Of a stretch of DNA of 64,000 bases, positions 1-10,347 are shown in pieces (the first letter of the stretch is position 1; every line of letters begins with the position of its first letter). The position numbers and the translations under genes were made by a program. Source of the DNA: Paramecium octaurelia (lineage: Eukaryota; Ciliophora; Oligohymenophorea; Peniculida; Parameciidae); the NCBI GenBank assembly GCA_905182995.1, contig CAJJDP010000153.1, positions 186,001 through 250,000 of the forward strand. The letters are read 5' to 3'. A model generated the notes under the pieces. The model had not been told where the DNA came from and did not search any database. It worked only from the letters and a program-made list of their open reading frames with translations.

Positions 1-2057
1 TAGGATGGATGGCACTGCTCTTACAAAAGGTTACGCCAACAAACTAAAAGAGAAAACTTTAGGAACTTACTTTTTATGAACCTGGTACACAGTTGCCATC
101 TCTTGTGAGATCGGATATTAGACATTATAGTTCAACTTTTATTTCCCCTGAAAGTAAAGATTATAAGAAAGCGGCTAAAAATTTTGATTTATGAGTTAGG
201 AAGTTAGAAACGAGGTCAAACCTGGTCAATAAATATTCATGTGTGGAGATTTTAACAAACCACGAGTTCAAATTACAGGATTTTAATATTGGGTTCATTA
301 ATATGCAAATACCTTCAGAAAAGCGATTACATTAGAAATCTCTTCCTAAGTACAGCCTCGAACTAATAACTATTCAATAAGTTGTCAGATCCTGCTACCA
401 TAAGCTCAGATGTAAAATTTAAATATCTCATCAGCAGGTATTAAGTTGTTTACTACAATAAGAAAAATTTCATTAATTTAAAAAAAATAAATTGCTCAAA
501 AACGCACATCTTTTCACTCAATGATATTGCAACATGCAAAATAATTAAAATATCAAGAAATTATCTGATATTCTCTACCAAAGAAAATGGAATTCAAAGC
601 CTCGTTGCAGTAAAAATTTTATGAAATTTTCAAAGATTTCACTATAAGAGACAAAAGCAAATATACATTTAAGAATTAAAGCATATGACGATTCTTAATC
701 CACAGAAGAAAGAAGGAAGTCTATATTGCTGCTATGTTGATGAAACGACAAAGTTCATTAAATCCCAAATACCATCATAAACTGCCTCAAATAATTAAGC
801 AAAATCTTTGGAAGAGGCGAATTCAATTCTAAGAAAACTCATTAATTAAAAGCAATAGATCTATAACTGTGTATGGCAAATAAGGCAATTACAATGGATG
901 GGATATTAGATGACTTCATCAAATAGAAAAAGCAATTTAGTTTAATTAATGATAACTGAAATCAGAGCACCCTTGTTACATGCATTGACTTACACGAAGC
1001 CAAACTAATTCCTTTGAACTAAAATTTCCCCTTAAATCCTAAATTAATCTTAAATCAAGGTGATTCTGAATCATGTGTATAAATTTTTGGAACTCAGATT
1101 CATTTAGAAACCGAATAATTGCAGCCTCCAGCATTTCAGCCATTTCCAAAGTGGCTTTGGAAATGAGGAAAAGCCTACAAGCGAACAGCAACAAATTATC
1201 TATGATGTTAAATGACATTAAGAAAGAAAAAATTAAATTTCATTTCATCGAATTTTCCAGTGGTAAAACAATTAAAAGAGAACGACTAGAGAAGATTCTA
1301 AACAGAAAAGAGTCTAAGAAGGTAAAGAAATTGAATTTTCGGAAAATTGCAACCGAAATATGAACTATCAAGACCCCACTAAGAAGAAATAGATATGCTG
1401 GTTTCAAAATTGAATAGTGCAGGGTTCTCCCATCCCATTTGAACCTTTTAACATATACTTGGACAGATTCATTGAAGAATTTAAAGAAGAATCAGAATCT
1501 GAATTTCAAAAGTCTTGAGATATGCAGAAAATTTAGTTTTCACAGTCAAGCATCGAAGAATCGATGCTTTCTTAGTGGGATTAGAACCAATAACTTAGGA
1601 ATGATTCCATCAAATTAAACAAAAAGAAATCAGCAGTATCCCTAATCAGAAATCACACTAACCTGAAAAAAATTTTGTAAAACTTAGATACCCATTGAAG
1701 AGAAGATATGTATATTAGGAAATAAACATCAAAGACAAAGGACAACTACAGAAACTGAAGAGAAGAGTCAAAGGTTAGCAATCAAACTATGTTTGATAAC
1801 AAGTAAAATGCATATTAAGCAGAAAATCATAATCTGAAATATTTAAAAGACTTATTGATCAGGAATTGTTGGGCAACTGGGAAAACCAACCATTCAAAAA
1901 GTACACAGATTTGTGAAAAACATTGGACCATTGTAACTATTAAACATGTATATATGAAGTTACCGTATGAAAGTTTAAGGCTTTACTTATTAGAAATATA
2001 AAGGAGAGTAGATGAGGTGGTTTAAAGACTACCATGGCTTAAAATTGATGAAGGATA
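1..2057 (+). mobile_element. Decayed LINE (non-LTR) reverse transcriptase remnant, 5' end outside the window
   Basis: Pieces of a reverse transcriptase can be read in several frames of the + strand. Around 1420-1515 a frame reads VQGSPIPFEPFNIYLDRF, matching the QGSPxSPxLFNxYxDxF block of non-LTR and group II reverse transcriptases. Around 1510-1540 it reads KVLRYAENLVF, matching the YADD active-site block with ADD changed to AEN. At 1610-1670 it reads KLNKKKSAVSLIRNH, the usual block after YADD. TGA stops and frame changes separate the blocks, and the active-site aspartates are lost, so it is dead. The 5' portion (1-1000) holds open scraps such as IRHYSSTFISPESKDYKKAA that fit an upstream region but are not diagnostic. 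A TAAA-type simple repeat follows at the 3' end, as in many LINEs. Family not assigned. Confidence 0.7.
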
Positions 2058-2082
2058 ATAAATAAATAAATAAATAAATAAG
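2057..2082. repeat. (TAAA)n microsatellite at the LINE 3' end
   Basis: About six TAAA units follow the last reverse-transcriptase-like sequence. The copy at about 4129-4154 is its duplicate across the first contig join. A simple-repeat tail at this place fits a LINE 3' end. Confidence 0.6.
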
Positions 2083-2982
2083 TTATAAATAAAATTGAAA
2101 TTAAACAACATTTAAAATAGAATTAGAATGACCTTATATTTATTCACTCGCCTTCGATTGAATTATTAATGAAATCAAGGAACAGAAAAATAAATAGTTG
2201 ATGAGTCATGAATATCAAATAGCATTATTTGCCATTTTTTGTAGATTGTAATGTTAGTACATGCTAATTGTTGTTGATGCTAAATAACATGTCAGTTAGC
2301 AATTTATGTTTTAAAAAATTTATCAAATATTTTAAAATTAAGTTATTATTTATATTGGCAATACTTTTGTAGTTCTAAACAAACTATTTCTCTAATAAAA
2401 AGTATATTTCAACTTGAGGCTATAAAATTCTAATCTAATCGATTACAAAATCAAATAAAATTAAATTATTATGTGCTATATCCTTTTTCTTGACTTTAAA
2501 ATAAATTATTTTTTTTGCATTTTTAGTTGACTATTAGGTTTTATATAAGGAAAAAAATTATTTATATAGAGAATTGTGGTGAAGAGGTTTTAATTAACAA
2601 GTTTAAACCATATAATTTTAGAAGGTTAATAAAAACTTAAATTTATTATTAATTGTTTGTTTATCTAAAAAAAATCTAGTGCAGAGTAATAATTATATTA
2701 AAAATATTTTTATCAAATTCTAAAGTAAGTTTTTAACTAATTGTGGGTAGTTGGTAGGAATCTTGTAAATATCTTAATAGAATGTTGAGATTTAACCTTA
2801 TCGACTCTTAAATTCTACAATCGATTTACATATGAAAAAAACATAAATTGTAAATATTACATTAAAAATATAGATTGTAAATGTGGCTAAGCTTATATTA
2901 TAAAAAAAATTTTAATAGAAATTTAATAGTTTCTTATATATTAAATAAAAAATTATGGTGTTATTAATGTTATTTGAATAAA
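2083..2982. other. AT-rich non-coding stretch (duplicated at 4155-5054)
   Basis: I see no gene. It lies between the LINE 3' end and the stop codon of the repeat protein. Runs of A and T dominate, and no frame shows sustained coding character. Confidence 0.6.
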
Positions 2983-3266
2983 TCATTCCAATTTTTTATT
3001 AGAATCATCTTATTTAATCTTATTTATGTCTTCTTTTAGTTTTTAAGACCAGTAATCTTAAGTTTATGGTAGCTATTCATCTACTAAAGCACTGTCAATA
3101 TGGTTTTATTGTACAAATTCAGTACCATTGATTTAATGTTCAATGTTTTTTTTGATAGTGGTAACATCATTAGAAATCTTTTACATCCATTCTTCATTTG
3201 ATCTTGCTCTTCCATCAGCAACAACATTCTCTTCAACAAAAGCAATATGGTCAGCATCCAATTAGN

Positions 3267-5337
3267 ATTATCTATGATGTTAAATGACATTAAGAAAGAA
3301 AAAATTAAATTTCATTTCATCGAATTTTCCAGTGGTAAAACAATTAAAAGAGAACGACTAGAGAAGATTCTAAACAGAAAAGAGTCTAAGAAGGTAAAGA
3401 AATTGAATTTTCGGAAAATTGCAACCGAAATATGAACTATCAAGACCCCACTAAGAAGAAATAGATATGCTGGTTTCAAAATTGAATAGTGCAGGGTTCT
3501 CCCATCCCATTTGAACCTTTTAACATATACTTGGACAGATTCATTGAAGAATTTAAAGAAGAATCAGAATCTGAATTTCAAAAGTCTTGAGATATGCAGA
3601 AAATTTAGTTTTCACAGTCAAGCATCGAAGAATCGATGCTTTCTTAGTGGGATTAGAACCAATAACTTAGGAATGATTCCATCAAATTAAACAAAAAGAA
3701 ATCAGCAGTATCCCTAATCAGAAATCACACTAACCTGAAAAAAATTTTGTAAAACTTAGATACCCATTGAAGAGAAGATATGTATATTAGGAAATAAACA
3801 TCAAAGACAAAGGACAACTACAGAAACTGAAGAGAAGAGTCAAAGGTTAGCAATCAAACTATGTTTGATAACAAGTAAAATGCATATTAAGCAGAAAATC
3901 ATAATCTGAAATATTTAAAAGACTTATTGATCAGGAATTGTTGGGCAACTGGGAAAACCAACCATTCAAAAAGTACACAGATTTGTGAAAAACATTGGAC
4001 CATTGTAACTATTAAACATGTATATATGAAGTTACCGTATGAAAGTTTAAGGCTTTACTTATTAGAAATATAAAGGAGAGTAGATGAGGTGGTTTAAAGA
4101 CTACCATGGCTTAAAATTGATGAAGGATAATAAATAAATAAATAAATAAATAAGTTATAAATAAAATTGAAATTAAACAACATTTAAAATAGAATTAGAA
4201 TGACCTTATATTTATTCACTCGCCTTCGATTGAATTATTAATGAAATCAAGGAACAGAAAAATAAATAGTTGATGAGTCATGAATATCAAATAGCATTAT
4301 TTGCCATTTTTTGTAGATTGTAATGTTAGTACATGCTAATTGTTGTTGATGCTAAATAACATGTCAGTTAGCAATTTATGTTTTAAAAAATTTATCAAAT
4401 ATTTTAAAATTAAGTTATTATTTATATTGGCAATACTTTTGTAGTTCTAAACAAACTATTTCTCTAATAAAAAGTATATTTCAACTTGAGGCTATAAAAT
4501 TCTAATCTAATCGATTACAAAATCAAATAAAATTAAATTATTATGTGCTATATCCTTTTTCTTGACTTTAAAATAAATTATTTTTTTTGCATTTTTAGTT
4601 GACTATTAGGTTTTATATAAGGAAAAAAATTATTTATATAGAGAATTGTGGTGAAGAGGTTTTAATTAACAAGTTTAAACCATATAATTTTAGAAGGTTA
4701 ATAAAAACTTAAATTTATTATTAATTGTTTGTTTATCTAAAAAAAATCTAGTGCAGAGTAATAATTATATTAAAAATATTTTTATCAAATTCTAAAGTAA
4801 GTTTTTAACTAATTGTGGGTAGTTGGTAGGAATCTTGTAAATATCTTAATAGAATGTTGAGATTTAACCTTATCGACTCTTAAATTCTACAATCGATTTA
4901 CATATGAAAAAAACATAAATTGTAAATATTACATTAAAAATATAGATTGTAAATGTGGCTAAGCTTATATTATAAAAAAAATTTTAATAGAAATTTAATA
5001 GTTTCTTATATATTAAATAAAAAATTATGGTGTTATTAATGTTATTTGAATAAATCATTCCAATTTTTTATTAGAATCATCTTATTTAATCTTATTTATG
5101 TCTTCTTTTAGTTTTTAAGACCAGTAATCTTAAGTTTATGGTAGCTATTCATCTACTAAAGCACTGTCAATATGGTTTTATTGTACAAATTCAGTACCAT
5201 TGATTTAATGTTCAATGTTTTTTTTGATAGTGGTAACATCATTAGAAATCTTTTACATCCATTCTTCATTTGATCTTGCTCTTCCATCAGCAACAACGTT
5301 CTCTTCAACAAAAGCAATATGGTCAGCATCCAATTAG
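3267..5337. repeat. Second copy of the 2,071-bp duplication, start of the next contig
   Basis: Matches 1195-3265 base for base apart from one seen difference. It contains the LINE 3' half again (3267-4130), the TAAA repeat, and AT-rich DNA. Its last 283 bp are the 3' coding end of the repeat protein, and here the gene continues intact beyond the duplication. Confidence 0.9.
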
Positions 5338-7666
5338 GATTTGATATTCATTTTAATTGTTGAAACATCATTAGCAATCTTCTACATCCATTCGTCGTTT
5401 GATCTTGCTCTTCCATCAGCAATAACATTTTCTTCAACAAAAGCAATGTGATCAGCATCCAATTAGGATTTGATGTTTTGTTTAATTGTTGAAACATCAT
5501 TAGCAATCTTCTACATCCATTCGTCGTTTGATCTAGCTCTTCCATCAGCGACAACATTCTCTTCAACAAAAGCAATGTGATCAGCATCCAATTAGGATTT
5601 GATATTCATTTTAATAGTAGCAACATCATTAGCAATCTTTTACATCCATTCGTCGTTTGATCTAGCTCTTCCATCAGCAACAACATTTTCTTCAACAAAA
5701 GCAATGTGATCAGCATCCAATTAGGATTTGATGTTTTGTTTAATTGTTGAAACATCATTAGCAATCTTCTACATCCATTCGTCGTTTGATCTAGCTCTTC
5801 CATCAGCGACAACATTCTCTTCAACAAAAGCAATGTGATCAGCATCCAATTAGGATTTGATATTCATTTTAATAGTAGCAACATCATTAGCAATCTTTTA
5901 CATCCATTCGTCGTTTGATCTAGCTCTTCCATCAGCAACAACATTTTCTTCAACAAAAGCAATGTGATCAGCATCCAATTAGGATTTGATGTTTTGTTTA
6001 ATTGTTGAAACATCATTAGCAATCTTCTACATCCATTCGTCGTTTGATCTAGCTCTTCCATCAGCGACAACATTCTCTTCAACAAAAGCAATGTGATCAG
6101 CATCCAATTAGGATTTGATATTCATTTTAATAGTAGCAACATCATTAGCAATCTTTTACATCCATTCGTCGTTTGATCTAGCTCTTCCATCAGCAACAAC
6201 ATTTTCTTCAACAAAAGCAATGTGATCAGCATCCAATTAGGATTTGATGTTTTGTTTAATTGTTGAAACATCATTAGCAATCTTCTACATCCATTCGTCG
6301 TTTGATCTAGCTCTTCCATCAGCGACAACATTCTCTTCAACAAAAGCAATGTGATCAGCATCCAATTAGGATTTGATATTCATTTTAATAGTAGCAACAT
6401 CATTAGCAATCTTTTACATCCATTCGTCGTTTGATCTAGCTCTTCCATCAGCAACAACATTTTCTTCAACAAAAGCAATGTGATCAGCATCCAATTAGGA
6501 TTTGATGTTTTGTTTAATTGTTGAAACATCATTAGCAATCTTCTACATCCATTCGTCGTTTGATCTAGCTCTTCCATCAGCGACAACATTCTCTTCAACA
6601 AAAGCAATGTGATCAGCATCCAATTAGGATTTGATATTCATTTTAATAGTAGCAACATCATTAGCAATCTTTTACATCCATTCGTCGTTTGATCTAGCTC
6701 TTCCATCAGCAACAACATTTTCTTCAACAAAAGCAATGTGATCAGCATCCAATTAGGATTTGATGTTTTGTTTAATTGTTGAAACATCATTAGCAATCTT
6801 CTACATCCATTCGTCGTTTGATCTAGCTCTTCCATCAGCGACAACATTCTCTTCAACAAAAGCAATGTGATCAGCATCCAATTAGGATTTGATATTCATT
6901 TTAATAGTAGCAACATCATTAGCAATCTTTTACATCCATTCGTCGTTTGATCTAGCTCTTCCATCAGCAACAACATTTTCTTCAACAAAAGCAATGTGAT
7001 CAGCATCCAATTAGGATTTGATGTTTTGTTTAATTGTTGAAACATCATTAGCAATCTTCTACATCCATTCTTCGTTTGATCTTGCTCTTCCATCAGCAAT
7101 AACATTCTCTTCAACAAAAGCAATGTGATCAGCATCCATTTACGATTTGATATTCATTTTAATAGTAGCAACATCATTGGCTATCTTCTACATCCATTCT
7201 TCGTTTGATCTTCCTCTTCCATCAGCTATTACATTTTCTTCTAATAATGTTTAGCTTTTTTTTTTATCTTCTTAATTATGAATAATAATTTACTTTATTT
7301 TTCAACATTTATATGTTTTTTATTTTTCTTTTCATTTCCTTTTATTTATGTTTCTTCAATCAATTTAACTCCTTCTCTTTCAACCTCTTTAATTGTTTCT
7401 TGATTTATCTTCTCTTTACTTTATTTTTTAGAGCTTACTTTTTATAATAAACTGTCTTTTTCATATTACTCTACTTAATTCTCTTCATTGTTTTCTAAGT
7501 CCACTATTAAGTCCTTTTATTATTCATTTGATTTCTTTATGTTATGTTTATTTTCTGCTAAAATTGATTACAACCCTTCCTAGTTTTTGATATTATTGTG
7601 GTGCCTTCTAATATTTGAACCCTATAACGATGTGATTAAAAATAAGACAACAATAGCTTTAAGCAT
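5055..7666 (-). CDS. Secreted protein of tandem 43-residue repeats
   Basis: I do not recognise the family. The start at 7664-7666 opens a signal peptide (MLKAIVVLFLITSLQG), then a charged spacer of about 110 residues rich in Glu, Lys and Gln. A short intron near 7270-7300 is needed to join the spacer to the repeats. The best choice is 23 nt beginning at the only GT there and ending AAG, and the total then comes to 863 codons. The rest is about 15 tandem units of 43 residues. Each carries the core IKSQLDADHIAFVEENV, then VADGRARSNDEWMQKIANDV and a variable TIKMN or TIKQN end. The C-terminus after the last unit is Gln- and Asp-rich and stops at TGA 5055-5057. The units are acidic, helix-prone and free of cysteine, which suggests a fibrous secreted or granule-matrix protein. 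That role is inference. Copy number may be wrong in the assembly. Confidence 0.8.
5340..7240. repeat. 129-bp tandem repeat with a 258-bp higher-order period
   Basis: The coding repeat alternates two 129-bp unit types: one with TTTAATTGTTGAAAC, the other with TTTTAATAGTAGCAAC. The two-unit block recurs every 258 bp from about 5340 to 7140, and the middle blocks look identical, while the outermost units differ at several positions. Identical inner and diverged outer units point to recent homogenisation by unequal exchange or gene conversion. Confidence 0.92.
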
Positions 7667-8160
7667 TTTTTTTATCGTTTTTGATTATTTTTGAAAATCA
7701 CGATCACACAATTCTTTTTATACTACATTTCGATGAACTAACAGATTAATTAATCGACTAGAATTAAAAAATTTTTAAATTTTTAAATCAATTACACCTT
7801 CCTTTGTTAGAATATCTCAGGTCAACTTTGATGTATAATGGTAATCTAGCATGATAACTTTTTCGGAATAATTTGTTTCTTATCATTAAATGCTTCTATG
7901 TTTGCAATATATTGAACTTATCATTTTACATCCATCAAGTAGCTTTTCGTTTTTGCCTTCAAATTTTATTATCAAGAAAGGGATATCAATTTCTTATGTG
8001 ATATGTTCTAGTTTTCTTTTCAAAATAACATTCATAACAAAATTTCATGAATTATTATCTAAGCTTCAAATAAGTTCCTGAGATCATTTTACTTTAATTA
8101 TTTGAATAGTTGAGATGCTTTTCTCTAACTATTACATATACATAAAGATGTTGCAATTGA
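7667..8160. other. No convincing gene; scraps of coding-like sequence on the - strand
   Basis: A 50-codon - strand frame (about 7880-8045, MNVILKRKLEHITQEIDIPF...) and an overlapping frame on the same strand look like parts of one decayed gene, but neither is long enough to call. The rest is AT-rich and empty. Confidence 0.4.
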
Positions 8161-8800
8161 ATGAAGGATATTTTCTACTCTGAATTTTACAATGGAAGAT
8201 TTGTTAATTTTAATACTGAGGATCTATCAAATGAATGCAGAGATGGTTTACAAAAAGCGTTTTAAGACAATATTATAGCATTAAAACCATTACAGAGTAG
8301 ACTTCTAATTTTCAAGATTATTAATTGTTGAGAAAAATAATATTTAGAAAAATATCAATTAAAAAATAGGCTTGTGTTAGGACTGCTAAAAAATGATCAT
8401 TGATTACTTCCAAAAGGATATCTAGATGAAAATCAAGAATTAACAAATTATTACTATTTAATTAAAATTAAAATATAATTAAATTTATAGAATAAATCCA
8501 TAATTTTAATAAGAAAGAGAATGGAAGGTACAAGTAAGTAATTGATATCAATTTTTCAATTTTCTTACAGAGGAGTTTAGTTTTTTTGATGTAGAAGGAC
8601 TATTTACTAGTTTCAAAATATTGCTTTTGATGAAAATAATTAATTCAGAAAGAGAATAAATTTGGTTCCGTAATTTATTAAATACAACATTGTGACCTTA
8701 AGAGAATGAACAAAACTTCAATTCATTTAGATTGGTTCAATTGACTATTTTCCTTACAAATATTATCAGAATTATTAGTATGAGAGTTTAAGTTTATTAA
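8161..8800 (+). pseudogene. Probable decayed gene, unknown family
   Basis: From ATG 8161 a frame reads MKDIFYSEFYNGRFVNFN with good ciliate coding character (mixed codons, TAA and TAG as Gln). It meets TGA at 8329-8331. The same frame then goes on with coding-like sequence (EKQYLEKYQLKNRLVLGL, later LPKGYLDENQELTNYY) broken by further TGA codons, and after about 8570 coding character is split between two frames. I found no 20-35 nt introns that remove the stops. It is best read as a gene that has lost function. Several undetected introns are the alternative. The protein is not recognised. Confidence 0.4.
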
Positions 8801-9422
8801 ATTAAAAAAGCGGTAAATTTTTATTAATAAAATTTTAAATTCTGATTCCATCCAATTTTTACTATATCACCTATTATTATTAATAACAATAGAAAATTCT
8901 TGTAAAAACTTTTAAATCTAATGTTTGAAGGAATTCAAATAAATTTAAATACAACTTATACTTAAAATATTGTATTTATCTGTCATGAATATCTAACTAA
9001 AAATTACTGCTTAAAAATATATTTAAAACTTAACAAAAATTCTAAAGTACATCATTCAAAAAGCATTTTATGTTTTTAGACTAAATATCAAAAGAAGTTC
9101 AAACTTCTTATGATTTTATTCTTTATTTTGGATAACAGGCTCAATAGTTGACTTGTAATTAGTACTTTAGGTTTAATTCTTACGTTTTCAATACCTTAAG
9201 CTAATCAAATAAGAGATGAAATATGAGATTAACATTAAGACAAATATTAAAAATAATGTTATAATAAGCAAAAACAAACTATTTTTGTAAAATTCGCAAG
9301 TCCAGAGCTCCAGTTATTTATAATTATTAAAAAAAACTCAAAGTATGATAATTATAAAATACAATTATTTTCTCTTTATCAAGAAAATAATTGGTAAATA
9401 AAAAGATTTAAACTAAAAATAA
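8801..9422. other. AT-rich intergenic DNA, nothing seen
   Basis: No sustained frame on either strand and no recognisable element between the decayed gene and the 3' end of eIF6. Confidence 0.6.
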
Positions 9423-10236
9423 TCATTCCAATTCTTGCATCATATCCTAACGAATTTATACTTCCATATTTTATTTATTCTTATCTTATAGTTTGAATAT
9501 TTTTTCAATAACAGTGATTTCAGTTGATGTTGTATCAAGACCTAATGGGATTGATTTAATTGATACCACAAAAAGCTGCAATATCATTGACTACTAGCCC
9601 TGATGCAATAATGTCACTTCCTCTATTAACAGTTCCAGCACATAATGGAATTTGGAGTAAATTTGCTAATTCATCTAATTCTTCAACTGTAGTTAATGGG
9701 TGAACAAGTCCTCCTTAATTATTAAAGCAACAATAGGTGCCAACTAAGACTTATTATGCCACAGTAGTTCTGAATACTTCAACTCCAAGAGTATCAGCAA
9801 TAATTTCTTCAGTCTCCTTATCCAAATCAGAATGAATTAAAGCAACATAGTCATTGCAAGCAACGCAGTTTCCTAATGCTGATAATTTCTCTTCTACTCT
9901 TTTAACCTATATGTTGATTTAAATTTTTACTTTAACTTCATCGGGTAATGAGTTTCTAATCTATTTCAATTCTTAATCAGTGCAAGTATTTGGAACGAGA
10001 AGTCCATTTTTGTTTCCTAAATATTATTTGATTCAAAAACTACCTGCTGTTAATCTTCCTATAATTCTTGTACCTCCAATTGAACAATGAATTACTGGCA
10101 TGCTCAATCCAAGTTCAGATTCAAACACAGAATAAAAGTTTTCACTTCCTCCTAGAGCAACTAAGCAATAGGCATTAGTAAGTTTGGAAAAAACACCAAT
10201 ATCATTGGAGTTTTCAAATTAGCATCTATTGGCCAT
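9423..10236 (-). CDS. EIF6: Translation initiation factor eIF6
   Basis: eIF6 binds the 60S ribosomal subunit, blocks early joining to 40S, and is needed for late 60S maturation in nucleolus and cytoplasm. The protein starts [20 protein letters not shown] and carries the family blocks [76 protein letters not shown] and [19 protein letters not shown]. Three introns (10017-10043, 9907-9930, 9542-9566; 27, 24 and 25 nt, all GTA...TAG) restore the frame exactly. The result is 245 residues, the usual eukaryotic eIF6 length. It is transcribed away from the membrane-protein gene, with 111 bp between the two starts. Confidence 0.97.
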
Positions 10237-10347
10237 AATGAGCTTAATAAATATTCTTTATTAAAAATAACTAAAGTGAATAAAAAGTGAACTGAATTTC
10301 ACAGTGTGTATTATAAAAATTTTAGTTGGTCATATAATAAATTATTA

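Larger units (their letters stand above)
1195..3265. repeat. First copy of a 2,071-bp direct duplication ending at a single N
   Basis: This stretch recurs at 3267-5337 with a constant offset of 2072. I found one difference (A at 3226, G at 5298). It ends exactly at the single N at 3266, and the second copy starts right after it, which is the pattern of two overlapping contig ends placed end to end without merging. It carries the LINE 3' half and, on the - strand at 2983-3265, a duplicate of the last 94 codons (stop included) of the 43-residue-repeat gene whose full version is at 5055-7666. Confidence 0.9.

Noticed and set aside
5348-7135. - strand frames reading Met/Leu-rich 79-residue peptides in each 258-bp block
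   Set aside because: They are an alternate frame of the 43-residue repeat. The true frame carries charged residues, a signal peptide and a natural end, and stays open across all units only when TAA/TAG are Gln.
5340-7240. Regularly spaced direct repeats that could suggest a CRISPR array
   Set aside because: Units are contiguous 129-bp coding repeats that translate to 43 residues without variable spacers, in a eukaryotic genome.
8161-8800. Reading the in-frame TGA codons as selenocysteine
   Set aside because: There is no Cys-aligned homologue, several TGAs occur, and coding signal also changes frame. Decay explains it better.
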